This document shows positions 31,432 to 40,480 of a stretch of 64,000 nucleotides of DNA, in pieces (positions within the stretch are counted from its first letter, which is position 1; every line of letters begins with the position of its first letter). Made by a program: the position numbers and the translations under genes. Location of the stretch: contig CAWERW010000008.1 of the NCBI GenBank assembly GCA_963811595.1, forward strand, positions 496,001 through 560,000. The letters are read 5' to 3'. The notes under the pieces were generated by a model. The model worked only from the letters and a program-made list of their open reading frames with translations. It did no database searches and had not been told where the DNA came from. Source of the stretch: DASQFQ01 sp963811595. GTDB lineage: Bacteria > Actinomycetota > Thermoleophilia > Solirubrobacterales > Solirubrobacteraceae.

Positions 31432-34400
31432 TCAGCGGACCCACATCTGATCGATCAGGGTGAACAGCTGCTGGTGCGTCCTGACGTTGCCCACGCGCTC
31501 GGAGACGAGGACCGCGGACCGCCGGGTGGTCAGCGGCACGGCCGGCGCGAGGTCGACGACACGCCGGTCCAGCTCCGCCCAGACGGCAGTGTCGGTCTGC
31601 GGCGCCGCGACGGCGCGAGCGATCTGGCGGTCGAGCCCGCGATCGCAGAGCCGGTAGATGTTCTCGGCGCCGGCGTTGCACGCCCAGTGCGGCTCGAAGT
31701 AGTTCGAAGCCGCCATGTAGTCGGCACCCCACTGGACCAGGCCCGTCGTTGCCCGCGTGTCGTCCTCGTAGATGTCGTACTCGTTCCAGCCCTGGATTCG
31801 CAGCGTCGTCCGGAACCCGAGATCCTCGAGCAGCGCCGCGTAGTAGCGGGCGAGCTGCGCCTTGTAGTCCGGCATGTGGACGACGACGCGCTCCCCGGCC
31901 CGGCCGGACGCCGCCACGAGCCGGCGTGCGCGCTCCATGTCGGGCGCGCTCCAAACGCGGCCCGGCCCCGGCTTGGCGGTGTAGGGGCAGTACGGCTCGT
32001 AGCCGGGGTAGAGCGCCGGCACGAACTGGCACGTCAGCTGGCCGACCTCGGGCCCGCCGGTGAGCTCCACGACCCGGGCACGGTCGATCGCGAAGTTGAT
32101 GGCCTCGCGGACGCGCGGGTCGTCGAACGGGCGCCGCCGCACGTTGAAGAACATCCAGTCGGACGTGGCCGCCGGCGCGCTGTGGACACGGCCCGGCGAC
32201 CGGGCGAGCAGGGCGCGGAGGCGATCCGAGCTGACCGAGCTGCCGAACGTGTGGGCGAGCGCGACGATGTCGGCGTCGCCGCGCTGGACCGCGGCGATCT
32301 GCGGCTCGATCGCCGGCTCGTCGTACAGGCGGACATCGATGCGGTCGGCGAAGCCGTCCCCGCCCGGGCGCGCCGGAGTCGATCGGTAGTGCCGGTTGCG
32401 GACGAACGTCCCGCCTCGTACCGAGTCCCACGCGGTGATGCGGTACGGACCCGTGCCCGGCGGCGGGGGCCCCGTGCCGGCGCGGCGCACGCTGTCGGCG
32501 GGCACGACGAACGCGAACAGGATCGCGAGCTTGTGCAGGAAGTCCGCGTCCGGGCGGGTCAGGTGGATGGCGACGGTGCGCGCCTCCGCGTCGGTCTCGA
32601 TCCCGCGCGCGAGCTCGCAGGGAGCCGACCCGGCCATGCACTTCCGGGCGCCGACGATCCCCGCGTAGAAGGGCGGGAACTGCTGCTCGGAGGGGCGACC
32701 GCGCGTGGCCTGGAGGAAGCGCTCCATCGACGCCCTGACGTCCTCGGGGCCGACCAGCCTCCCGTCGGAGAAGCGCAGGCCGGGGCGGAGCGTGAAGACG
32801 TAGGTCTTGCGGTCGGGGCTCGGCGGCGGTACGTCCGTGGCGAGTGCGCCGACCAGCGTGGCGCCCGCCGCGCCCTCGACGCGCCGGTACGCGACGAGCC
32901 CGTCGTAGGCCAGCGAGCCGAACTGCGAGGACGCCCAGGTGGTGAACGCCGCCGGGTGCAGCCAGTCCATCGGGACCAGCGACCCAGGCGCGTGCTGGAC
33001 GAGCGCGCGCAGCGTGCCGCCGCGGTGCGCGGACTGCGGCGCATCCGCGGCCGTCCACACCGAGCCGCCGGCCACCGCGATCGCCGCCGGCCGGCTCCCG
33101 GTCGGCCGCGTCGCGACGACGGTCGGGCCGTCCGGGTCGATCTGGACGACGGTGCCGTCGTCGCCGCCGGCGACCCAGACCGAGCCCTCACCCACGGCCA
33201 CCGCGGTCGGGTCGCTGCCGACGGAGTCCGTCCAGGTCACGTTGTTGGTGTCGGGGTCCAGGCGGGAGAGCGTCCCGTCGTGGCGGTTGACGACCCACAC
33301 CGCGCCCTCGCCGACCGCCAAGGCGCTCGGCCCGTTGCCGACGCGGATCGGCGACGCCACGCTGCCGCTGCGCGGATCGACGCTCGTCACCGTGCCGGCC
33401 TCCTCGCTCGCCACCCACAGCCTGCCCGCGCCGGCCGCGATCGCCGACGGGTTCGCGCCGACGGCGATCGGCCGCGTGGGGCGTCCGCGATCGATGCGGC
33501 GGATGCGACCGTCGACGCCCGACGCGACCCAGACCGCGCCCCCGGTGGCCGCCAGCGCGCGCGGCACGTTGCCGACCGGGATCCGCTGCACGACCTTGTT
33601 CGCGCCCGGGTCGACCTGCACGACGTCGCGGCTGTCGCTGTCGGCCACCCACAGCGAGCCGCCGCCGTACGCGACCGCGGCGGGAGCGCCGCCGACCGTG
33701 ATCCGCACCGCCTCGTCGCGCTTGCGGTCGATGCGCGACACGGTGCCGTCGGCGGCGTTGGCGATCCAGATCGATCCGCCGCCGTCCGTCGCGGCGCTCG
33801 GGCCACCGCCGACCGGGATCTGCTGCGTGATCCGCAAGCTCTCGGGGTCGATCCGCCCGACGTAGTTCTCGTCGATGCCCGGCAGCCCCTCCGGCTGGAG
33901 CACGCGGATGATCCCGAACGCCGTGATGCCGGCGAGCAGCAGGACGGCCGCCCCGACCAGCAGCCGCCTGTTCGGCGGGCGGGGAACGTCCGCCGGCTCG
34001 GCGGCCGCGGGCTCGGGGAGATCGAGCGCGGGGTCGTGGGCGAGGATCCGCTCGTGCAGCTCGTGAAGCTCAGCGCCGGGCTCCACGCCGACCTCCTCGA
34101 CGAGCACCGCGCGCGCGTCGCGGTAGGCCGCGAGCGCCTCCGACTGCCGGCCAGAGCGGTAGAGCGCGAGCATCCGCTGCGCGTGCAGGTGCTCCCGCAG
34201 CGGGTTCGCCGCGACGAGCGCGTCGAGCTCCCCGATCACCTCGGCGTGCCGGCCGACCGCGAGGTCGGCGTCGATCGCGCTCTCGGCGGCGCGCAGCCGC
34301 AGCGCGTCGAGGCGGCGGATCTCGGCGGCGGCGAACGGCTCGTCGGCGACGTCGGCGAGCGGGTCGCCGTGCCACAGGCCGAGCGCCTCGCGAGCGCGCG

Positions 34401-34719
34401 ACTCGTCGAGCAGGCGCTCGAAGCGCACCGCGTCGACGGCCTCCTCCGGCGCCTGCAGCTCGTAGCCGCGACCACGCGTCACGATCCCGGCGTGGCCGTC
34501 GAGCGCCCGCCGCAGGTGCGACACGTAGAGCTGGATCATCTTCCCCGCGCTCGCCGGCGGCTCTTCTCCCCACAGCCCTTCGGCGAGACGGTCCACCGAC
34601 ACCGTCCGCCCTGCCTCGAGCGCGAGCATCGCGAGAACCGCCCGCTGCTTGCGGGGGCCCAAATCGACGGGCCCGTCCCCGAGGCGCACCTCGAGCGGCC
34701 CCAAGAGCCGCACGTCCAC
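31432..34719 (-). CDS. transmembrane BTAD/SARP regulator fused to a YVTN propeller and a peptide-binding protein domain
   Basis: A 1095-residue protein that joins four modules. Residues 1-91 form an OmpR-like winged helix (MDVRLLGPLEVRLGDGPVDL, with SVDRLAEGLWGEEPP and QLYVSHLRRAL). Residues 97-232 are a bacterial transcriptional activation domain (FERLL, PLREHLHAQRMLALYRSGR). A transmembrane helix is at about 252-272 (LLVGAAVLLLAGITAFGI). A seven-blade-like YVTN propeller follows at 283-560, with repeats of SLWVAD/AVWVAS plus RIDP. Residues 565-1095 resemble the SBP_bac_5 oligopeptide-binding family (GTGPYRIT, FDDPRVREAINFAIDR). DNA-binding parts are inside and both sensory parts outside. 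GTG 34719 is the start, with TAGGGT nine bases upstream. It appears to be a one-component transmembrane regulator. Confidence 0.85.
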   Translation of the reverse strand: MDVRLLGPLEVRLGDGPVDLGPRKQRAVLAMLALEAGRTVSVDRLAEGLWGEEPPASAGKMIQLYVSHLRRALDGHAGIVTRGRGYELQAPEEAVDAVRFERLLDESRAREALGLWHGDPLADVADEPFAAAEIRRLDALRLRAAESAIDADLAVGRHAEVIGELDALVAANPLREHLHAQRMLALYRSGRQSEALAAYRDARAVLVEEVGVEPGAELHELHERILAHDPALDLPEPAAAEPADVPRPPNRRLLVGAAVLLLAGITAFGIIRVLQPEGLPGIDENYVGRIDPESLRITQQIPVGGGPSAATDGGGSIWIANAADGTVSRIDRKRDEAVRITVGGAPAAVAYGGGSLWVADSDSRDVVQVDPGANKVVQRIPVGNVPRALAATGGAVWVASGVDGRIRRIDRGRPTRPIAVGANPSAIAAGAGRLWVASEEAGTVTSVDPRSGSVASPIRVGNGPSALAVGEGAVWVVNRHDGTLSRLDPDTNNVTWTDSVGSDPTAVAVGEGSVWVAGGDDGTVVQIDPDGPTVVATRPTGSRPAAIAVAGGSVWTAADAPQSAHRGGTLRALVQHAPGSLVPMDWLHPAAFTTWASSQFGSLAYDGLVAYRRVEGAAGATLVGALATDVPPPSPDRKTYVFTLRPGLRFSDGRLVGPEDVRASMERFLQATRGRPSEQQFPPFYAGIVGARKCMAGSAPCELARGIETDAEARTVAIHLTRPDADFLHKLAILFAFVVPADSVRRAGTGPPPPGTGPYRITAWDSVRGGTFVRNRHYRSTPARPGGDGFADRIDVRLYDEPAIEPQIAAVQRGDADIVALAHTFGSSVSSDRLRALLARSPGRVHSAPAATSDWMFFNVRRRPFDDPRVREAINFAIDRARVVELTGGPEVGQLTCQFVPALYPGYEPYCPYTAKPGPGRVWSAPDMERARRLVAASGRAGERVVVHMPDYKAQLARYYAALLEDLGFRTTLRIQGWNEYDIYEDDTRATTGLVQWGADYMAASNYFEPHWACNAGAENIYRLCDRGLDRQIARAVAAPQTDTAVWAELDRRVVDLAPAVPLTTRRSAVLVSERVGNVRTHQQLFTLIDQMWVR

Positions 34720-34782
34720 CGTGGCGCGACCCTAACGCCAGCTGACTAACGAGCAAGGTCGTGTCACTTACCGAACGCCGCG

Positions 34783-34815
34783 CGCGAGTAGACCGCGAGT
34801 CGACCGCGCGTATAC
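34783..34815. promoter_or_regulatory. three 11-bp direct repeats, candidate BTAD/SARP binding site
   Basis: CGCGAGTAGAC (34783-34793), CGCGAGTCGAC (34794-34804) and CGCGCGTATAC (34805-34815) follow each other without gap. SARP proteins bind direct repeats spaced by 11 bp. The last unit contains TATAC, a possible -10 for the small exported protein gene at 34874. The array lies between that gene and the divergent BTAD regulator. Confidence 0.6.
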
Positions 34816-34873
34816 CGCCCCCGGAGAGCGTCGTCGGCATCCCCCCACGAACGCCTCGAAAGGAGGCCGTCCC

Positions 34874-35155
34874 ATGAAGGTCTCGAACCGCATCACCCGC
34901 CTGGTCCTCGTGAGCCTCGTGGTCCTCGCCTTCGCCGCCCCGGCGGCGAGCGCGGCCCCGGCGCCGCTCGACGCGCAGCCCGCCGAGCGGGTCGTCATCG
35001 AGCCGGCGGCGCCCGTCGTGCAGAGCGTCAACGAGGGCTTCGACTGGGCCTCCGCCGCGATCGGCGCCGGCATCGCCGGCGGGCTCATCCTGCTCGTCGG
35101 CTGGGGCGGCATGACCTACCGCCACCGCCACGAGCACATCGGCGTCGCGAACTAG
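34874..35155 (+). CDS. small exported, membrane-anchored protein
   Basis: A 93-residue protein with a strong GGAGG site seven bases before the ATG. The signal peptide MKVSNRITRLVLVSLVVLAF ends at an Ala-rich ASA/AP site near residue 26, the mature part is Pro/Val rich, and a second helix lies at about 60-78 (AIGAGIAGGLILLVGWGG) before a basic His-rich end (YRHRHEHIGVAN). This suggests an exported loop with a C-terminal anchor. It is the only gene facing the 11-bp repeats at 34783 and is the first candidate target of the divergent BTAD regulator. Confidence 0.65.
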   Translation: MKVSNRITRLVLVSLVVLAFAAPAASAAPAPLDAQPAERVVIEPAAPVVQSVNEGFDWASAAIGAGIAGGLILLVGWGGMTYRHRHEHIGVAN

Positions 35156-35169
35156 CCAGACGCGACACC

Positions 35170-35230
35170 CTCGCCGGCCACGCGCGGCCGCCGCCACACC
35201 CTCCTTTCCGGTGGCGGCCGCGCCGGCGAG
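35170..35230. terminator. long GC-rich hairpin after the small exported protein gene
   Basis: Outer arms CTCGCCGGC (35170-35178) and GCCGGCGAG (35222-35230) enclose an inner imperfect stem of GCGGCCGC...CCAC with GTGGCGGCCGC around a T/C-rich loop. It lies 15 bases after the stop at 35155 and before the ScyD-like gene, so it is a probable terminator. Confidence 0.6.
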
Positions 35231-35311
35231 CGTCACGGCCCGCACCGCGCCTCTTGACTCCGGCGCCGTCGATTTGAGACGGTCGCGCGGGCATCCACGT
35301 CAGGAGGAGTC

Positions 35312-36475
35312 ATGCGCAGCCGGAGCCGTCTTTCCGTCCTCGCAGCCGTCGCCGCACTGGGCTGCACTGCGTCCACCGCGGGAGCGGTGACGATCGAGGA
35401 GGTCGGCGACGGCGGCTTGCGCAGTCCACGCCACCTCGACTTCGCGCCCTCCGGCAACCTCTACGTGGCCGAGGCCGGCCGCGGCGGCGCCGGCCCGTGC
35501 TTCTTCGGCGGCGAGGGTCCCGCGTGCATGGGCGCCACCGGCGCCGTGACGAGGATCGACACGCGCGGGCGCCAGTCCCGCATCGTCGACGGCCTCGCCT
35601 CCTACGCGAACGACACCGACGGCGACGGCGTGCTCGAGCCCGGCGAGGCCGACAGCGGCATCGGCCCGCACGGCATCACCGCGCTCGCCGACAACGGCGT
35701 GTTCATCACCAACGGCGGGCCCACCGCCCCGCGCACGGCGCCGTTCCCGGACGGCGAGGAGATCACGCGGGCGCAGCTCGCCGCCCAGAACCGGGCGGCG
35801 AAGATGTTCGGCACGCTGCGATGGATCTTCGGCAGGGATCGCCACGTCGAGGTCGCCGACATCTACGAGTTCGAGAAGCGCAAGAACCCCGACGGCGGCG
35901 CGATCGACACGAACGCCACCGACGTGCTCTACGACCGCGGCAAGTTCGTGATCCCCGACGCCGGCGGCAACAGCGTGCTGCGCGCGTTCGGCCCGCACCT
36001 CTCGACGCTGTCGGTGTTCCCGGACACGCCGGGCGTGCCGAACCCGTTCGGCGGGCCGCCGGTCGACATGCAGTCGGTCCCGACCGGCCTCGTGGAGGGG
36101 CCCGACGGCGCCTACTACATGAGCCAGCTGACCGGCTTCCCGTTCCCGATCGGCGGCGCGAACGTCTACCGGATCGACCCGCGCACCGGGAGGTACAAGG
36201 TGGTCGCGGGCGGCTTCACGATGATCATGGACCTCGCGTTCGACAAGCACGGGACGCTGTACGTGCTCGAGATCGACTCGAACAGCATCCTGTTCGCGCC
36301 GCCCCACGGCGCCATCCACGCGATCACGAAGAAGGGCAAGCGCAGCGTCGTCGTCCCGCCCGACGGGACGCTGACCGAGCCCGGCGGCATCGCCGTCGGC
36401 AAGCGCGGCGACCTCTACGTGACGAACCACTCGCGGTCGCCCGACGGCGGGCAGGTGCTCAGGATCCGCGGATGA
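35312..36475 (+). CDS. ScyD/ScyE-like secreted beta-propeller protein
   Basis: A 387-residue exported protein with a signal peptide (MRSRSRLSVLAAVAALGCTA, cleavage near AGA) and NHL-like repeats: SPRHLDFAPSGNLYVAEAGR, TDVLYDRGKFVIPDAGGNS, MDLAFDKHGTLYVLEIDSN, GGIAVGKRGDLYVTNHS. This pattern characterises the ScyD/ScyE family, often annotated without known function outside cyanobacteria. The start ATG 35312 has AGGAGG six bases upstream. The last 17 bases overlap the convergent decarboxylase gene. Ligand unknown. Confidence 0.8.
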   Translation: MRSRSRLSVLAAVAALGCTASTAGAVTIEEVGDGGLRSPRHLDFAPSGNLYVAEAGRGGAGPCFFGGEGPACMGATGAVTRIDTRGRQSRIVDGLASYANDTDGDGVLEPGEADSGIGPHGITALADNGVFITNGGPTAPRTAPFPDGEEITRAQLAAQNRAAKMFGTLRWIFGRDRHVEVADIYEFEKRKNPDGGAIDTNATDVLYDRGKFVIPDAGGNSVLRAFGPHLSTLSVFPDTPGVPNPFGGPPVDMQSVPTGLVEGPDGAYYMSQLTGFPFPIGGANVYRIDPRTGRYKVVAGGFTMIMDLAFDKHGTLYVLEIDSNSILFAPPHGAIHAITKKGKRSVVVPPDGTLTEPGGIAVGKRGDLYVTNHSRSPDGGQVLRIRG

Positions 36476-37757
36476 CGTCCCAGGCCCGGCGCACGTCCGC
36501 CTCGGACGTGCGCTCGGAGCCGACCGCCAGCCGCAGCACGTAGCGGCCGTCGAGGCGAGTGTGGGAGATGAAGATCTCCCCGCTCGCGTTGACGCGCTCG
36601 AGGATCGCGGCGTTCTCCTCGTCGGCGCCGTCGCGGCGGAAGCAGACGAGCGAGAAGTGGCGCGGCGCGCACAGCTCCCAGCCGGGCTCGTCGCGCACCC
36701 AGCCCTCGAACACCTCGGCGAGCCGCACGTGCTCGCGGATCATCCGCTGCAGCCCGTCGCGGCCGTAGCAGCGCAGGATCGCCCACAGCTTGAGCGAGCG
36801 GAAGCGGCGCCCGAGCGCCGGGCCGTACTCGCTGAGGCTGAGCGCGTCCTCCGCGTCGGGCGTGCGCAGGAACTCGGGCACCATGCTGAACGCGGCGCGG
36901 AACTCCTCCGGGCGGCTCGTCCACAGCAGCGAGCAGTCCATCGGCGTGAGCATCCACTTGTGCGCGTTGACGACGAGCGAGTCGGCGCGCTCGACGCCGT
37001 CGAACGCCCAGCGGAACTCGGGGCAGACCATCGCCGAGCCGGCGTAGGCGGCGTCGACGTGCAGCCACGTGCCCGTGCGCTCGCAGGCGTCGGCGATCGC
37101 CGGCACCGGGTCGACCGAGCCCGGGCCGGTGGTCCCGACCGTCGGGATGACGATCGCGGCGTCGGTGAGGTCCATCGCGTCGGGGCGCATGCGGAACCCG
37201 GCGTCCGCCGGCACCTTGCGCAGCTCCATCCCGAGCATGCGCGCGCCCTTGTCGGCGGCGGAGTGCGCGTGCTCGGAGCAGACGACCACGTTGCGCCCCG
37301 TCGCGTGACGCGCCGCGATCATGGCGGCCATCGTCGACGTCGAGGCGGAGTCCTCGATGTGGCCGTGCCAGCCGCCGGGCAGCCCGAGCAGCTGCGCGAC
37401 CCAGTCGCACACGAGCCCTTCGAGCTCGGTCGAGGCGGGCGAGGTGCGCCACAGGATCGCCACCGGGTTGAGCGCCGCCGCCAGCAGCTCCGCGAGGATG
37501 CCCGGGCGGGAGGCGCTGGTCGCGAAGTAGGCGAAGTAGCGCGGGTGCTGCCAGTGGGTCATGCCCGGCATGAGCACCTCGTCGAGGTCGCGCAGCACCG
37601 CCGCGAACGGCTCGCCCTGCTCGGGCGGCGAGGCCGGCAGCGCCGCCCGGATGTCGCCCGGCGCGACCTGGGCCAGCACCGGCAGCTCCCCCACGCGCCC
37701 GAGGTAGTCGTCGATCCACTCGAGCGCGGCGCGCCCGTCGTCGAGGAAGTCGCTCAC
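36459..37757 (-). CDS. PLP-dependent aromatic-amino-acid-type decarboxylase
   Basis: A 432-residue group II decarboxylase. Landmarks are HWQHPRYFAYFATSAS near residue 75, the STSTMAAMIAAR loop that holds the cofactor phosphate, the Asp of LHVDAAYAGSA, the Schiff-base Lys in VNAHKWML, and a C-terminal SHTRLDGRYVLRLAVG. The family decarboxylates Phe, Tyr, Trp, DOPA or 5-hydroxytryptophan. GTG 37757 is the start and overlaps the upstream stop (GTGA), placing it behind the J-domain gene on one message. Substrate is not resolved. Confidence 0.9.
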   Translation of the reverse strand: MSDFLDDGRAALEWIDDYLGRVGELPVLAQVAPGDIRAALPASPPEQGEPFAAVLRDLDEVLMPGMTHWQHPRYFAYFATSASRPGILAELLAAALNPVAILWRTSPASTELEGLVCDWVAQLLGLPGGWHGHIEDSASTSTMAAMIAARHATGRNVVVCSEHAHSAADKGARMLGMELRKVPADAGFRMRPDAMDLTDAAIVIPTVGTTGPGSVDPVPAIADACERTGTWLHVDAAYAGSAMVCPEFRWAFDGVERADSLVVNAHKWMLTPMDCSLLWTSRPEEFRAAFSMVPEFLRTPDAEDALSLSEYGPALGRRFRSLKLWAILRCYGRDGLQRMIREHVRLAEVFEGWVRDEPGWELCAPRHFSLVCFRRDGADEENAAILERVNASGEIFISHTRLDGRYVLRLAVGSERTSEADVRRAWDVIRGS

Positions 37758-38518
37758 GCCGCGCCCTCGAGCTCGGCGAGCCGCACCCGCGCCGCCGCCA
37801 GCGCCGCCTGCGACGAGGCGCGCCACTCGGCGAGCAGGTCGGTCCCGCTCGCCGCGGCGGCCATCGCGCGCTCCATCATCCCGGCCAGGTCGGAGCCGCG
37901 GACCTCGTCGAGCCGCGCCTGCGCCCGCTCGACCGCCGACTCCAGCGCGCTCACGCGGCGGGCGGCGCGCGCCTCCTGCGCGCCCTCGGGCGCGGGCGCG
38001 GTCGCGTACGGCGAGGACTCCCACTGGAACACGAGGTCGGCGATCGCGTCGGCGTCGCCGGCCGTGAAGGCCTGGTTGAGGCGCTTCATGAACGCCTCGG
38101 CGTGGCGGCGCGTGTCCTCGTCGGGCGCGAGGTCGGGGTGCATGCGCTTGGCCGCCTCGCGGAACAGCTTCTTGAGGTCGCCTGTCGGGAGCGGCCCCGG
38201 CGCCTTGGGGATCGCCTTCACGGCGGCGGTCGTCTCACGGGCGCGGGCGCGCGCGTCACGCGCGGCGCGCTTGTCGCCGGGCGTGCCTGAGCGCTTGGCC
38301 ACGAGCCCGGCGATCCGCGCCTCGAGCTCGTGCAGCTCGGCGAGCACGGTGACGACCTCGCGCATGTAGTCCGAGTTGAAGGCGGCCAGCTCGGCCTCGA
38401 GCATCGCCTGCTCGGCCTCGATCTCGCCGAGGCGGTCGCGCAGCCGCTCGGCCTCGCGGTCCGCTGCGGCGGTCGACGCGAGCAGCTCCTGGCGCGGCGG
38501 CGTGGTCACCGCGCGCAT
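37754..38518 (-). CDS. J-domain-like coiled-coil protein
   Basis: A 254-residue soluble protein. Long helices with heptad character lie at residues about 10-75 (EAERLRDRLGEIEAEQAMLE) and 185-250. A DnaJ-like segment is at about 110-160 (LKKLFREAAKRMHPDLAPDE), with an intact HPD triad and ANQAF-like end LNQAFTAGD. It may recruit a DnaK chaperone. ATG 38518 is chosen; in-frame extension to 38572 would overlap the divergent gene. It is translationally coupled (GTGA) to the PLP decarboxylase downstream. Confidence 0.65.
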   Translation of the reverse strand: MRAVTTPPRQELLASTAAADREAERLRDRLGEIEAEQAMLEAELAAFNSDYMREVVTVLAELHELEARIAGLVAKRSGTPGDKRAARDARARARETTAAVKAIPKAPGPLPTGDLKKLFREAAKRMHPDLAPDEDTRRHAEAFMKRLNQAFTAGDADAIADLVFQWESSPYATAPAPEGAQEARAARRVSALESAVERAQARLDEVRGSDLAGMMERAMAAAASGTDLLAEWRASSQAALAAARVRLAELEGAA

Positions 38519-38540
38519 GATGACGGCCGAAGCTGGGCAG

Positions 38541-38987
38541 GTGGGATCCGTGGCCACGAACGAGCGCTTCATGGCGGTGCCTCCCCAGGCGGTGTGGGAC
38601 GTGCTCGCCGATCCCGGCGGCTACGCGTACTGGGTCGTCGGCTCCAAGCTGATCCGGGACGCCGACCCCACCTGGCCCGAGCCCGGCTCGAAGTTCCACC
38701 ACACGATCGGCGTCGGGCCGTTGACGCTGGACGACCACACGGAGGCGCTGGAGGCCGAGCCTCCCCACCGCTTCAAGCTGCGCGCCAAGGGGCGCCCGCT
38801 CGGGACCGCCACGGTGACGATGGAGATGACGCCGCGGGACGGCGGGACGCTCGTGCGGATGACCGAGAACCCCGACCGCGCCTTCGCGTTCATGAAGGTC
38901 AACCCCGCCGTGCACGTGTTCACGAAGCTGCGCAACGCCGAGTCGCTGATGCGGCTCGAGGAGCTCGCGCTGCAGGCGGCGCGATGA
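38541..38987 (+). CDS. SRPBCC family (polyketide cyclase-like) protein
   Basis: A 148-residue START-like fold. It begins VGSVATNERFMAVPPQAVWD, followed by VLADPGGYAYWVVGSKLIRD, then strands ending in GGTLVRMTENP and a C-terminal helix (LRNAESLMRLEELAL). Members bind hydrophobic ligands or serve as cyclases; the ligand is unknown. GTG 38541 gives the conventional family start; GTG 38550 (with GGTGGG before it) and ATG 38517 are alternatives. Its stop overlaps the next start (ATGA), linking it to the Rieske oxidoreductase. Confidence 0.75.
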   Translation: MGSVATNERFMAVPPQAVWDVLADPGGYAYWVVGSKLIRDADPTWPEPGSKFHHTIGVGPLTLDDHTEALEAEPPHRFKLRAKGRPLGTATVTMEMTPRDGGTLVRMTENPDRAFAFMKVNPAVHVFTKLRNAESLMRLEELALQAAR

Positions 38988-40471
38988 AGCGGACGTCGGT
39001 CTGGGTCGACACCGGCCCCACGCCGCCCGAGCGCCCGCGGCTCGAGCGCGACCTCGAGGCCGAGGTCGTGGTCATCGGCGGCGGCATCGTCGGCATCACG
39101 ACCGCGCTGCTGCTGCAGGAGGCGGGCGTCGACACCGTGCTGCTCGAGGCGAACCGGCTGGCCTGCGGCGTCAGCGGCTTCACCACCGCCAAGGTCTCGT
39201 CGCAGCACGGGCTGATCTACGACCGGCTGCGCTCGCGCTTCGGCCCGGGCGCCGCGGCGGGCTACGGCGCCGCCAACGAGGCGGCGCTCGCGTGGATGGC
39301 CGAGCGCGTGCGGCGCGACAAGATCGACTGCGACTGGCGCCGCCGCCCCTCCTACGCATACGTGACGGGCGATCGCGGGACGGTCGAGCGCGAGGCCGAG
39401 GCCGCCACCGAGGCGGGGCTGCCGGCCACGCTCGTCGACGACACCGGGCTGCCGTTCCCGGTCGCCGGCGCGGTGCGCTTCGACGACCAGGCCGAGTTCC
39501 ACGTCCGCAAGTACCTGCTGGCGCTGGCCGACGGGCTCGAGCACGTCTACGAGCGCTCGCACGCGGTCGATGTCGACGTCGACGAGCGCTGCGCGGTCAT
39601 GACGCCCGGCGGCCGCGTCACCGCGGACCGCGTCGTCGTCGCCACGCACTTCCCGTTCCTGGACCGCTCCTTCGCGTTCGCGCGCGTGCATCCCCAGCGC
39701 TCCTACGCGCTGCTGTGCCGGATCGCGGGCGAGCCCCCGCCCGGCATGTACATCTCCGGCGACTCGCCGACGCGCTCGGTGCGCGCGGTCCCGGTGGACG
39801 GCGAGGAGCTGCTGCTGGTCGGCGGCGAGGGCCACCGCCCCGGCGAGGGCGGGGACACCGAGGAACGCTACGCCGCGCTCGAGCGCTTCGCGCGCGAGCA
39901 CTGGGACGTGCGCTCGCTCGAGTACCGCTGGTCGAGCCAGGACAACACGACGATCGACACGCTGCCCTACGTCGGCCCGCTCGCTCCGGGCGGCGACCGC
40001 GTGCTGATGGCGACCGGCTTCGCGAAGTGGGGCATGACCGGCGGCACCGCGGCGGCGCACATCCTCGCGGGGGAGCTGCAGGGCCGCAAGAGCGCGTGGG
40101 CCGAGCTGTTCGACCCCAACCGCGTCAACCTGCGGGCGGCGGCCGCGCGCTTCGTCACGGAGAACGCGAAGGCGGGGCTGCACATGGTCGGCGACCGGCT
40201 GACCAAGCGCGGCGGCCGCGCGATCGAGGACCTCGCGCCCGGCGAGGGCGACATCGTCAGCCTCGCGGGCGAGAAGGTCGCCGGCCACCGCCGCGACGAC
40301 GGCAGCCTCGTCGCCGTCTCCCCCGTGTGCACGCACCTCGGCTGCCAGGTCAACTGGAATCGGGCGGAGCGCAGCTGGGACTGCCCATGTCACGGCTCGC
40401 GCTTCAGCCCCGAGGGCGACGTCCTCCAGGGGCCGGCCGTGCACCGGCTTGAGCACAAGCCGACGGGGTAG
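38984..40471 (+). CDS. FAD-dependent oxidoreductase (DAO type) with C-terminal Rieske domain
   Basis: A 495-residue fusion. The N-terminal D-amino-acid-oxidase fold has VVVIGGGIVGITTALLLQEA (residues 24-43), FTTAKVSSQHGLIY, and a C-terminal FAD motif DRVLMATGFAKWGMTGG. Residues about 410-495 form a Rieske [2Fe-2S] domain with CTHLGCQVNW and CPCHGSRF ligands. Such proteins (Bacillus YhfW type) oxidise a small amine or organic substrate and pass electrons through the cluster; the substrate is not known. It is coupled to the SRPBCC protein by an ATGA overlap, which may bind or cyclise the same compound. Confidence 0.9.
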   Translation: MKRTSVWVDTGPTPPERPRLERDLEAEVVVIGGGIVGITTALLLQEAGVDTVLLEANRLACGVSGFTTAKVSSQHGLIYDRLRSRFGPGAAAGYGAANEAALAWMAERVRRDKIDCDWRRRPSYAYVTGDRGTVEREAEAATEAGLPATLVDDTGLPFPVAGAVRFDDQAEFHVRKYLLALADGLEHVYERSHAVDVDVDERCAVMTPGGRVTADRVVVATHFPFLDRSFAFARVHPQRSYALLCRIAGEPPPGMYISGDSPTRSVRAVPVDGEELLLVGGEGHRPGEGGDTEERYAALERFAREHWDVRSLEYRWSSQDNTTIDTLPYVGPLAPGGDRVLMATGFAKWGMTGGTAAAHILAGELQGRKSAWAELFDPNRVNLRAAAARFVTENAKAGLHMVGDRLTKRGGRAIEDLAPGEGDIVSLAGEKVAGHRRDDGSLVAVSPVCTHLGCQVNWNRAERSWDCPCHGSRFSPEGDVLQGPAVHRLEHKPTG

Positions 40472-40480
40472 AGGACCAGC

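Noticed and set aside
31222..34749. A very long open frame on the plus strand opposite the BTAD fusion gene
   Set aside because: Its translation is rich in Arg, Val, Asp and Gly with no domain, and it is the antisense shadow of a gene with clear domains. High GC content leaves such frames open by chance.
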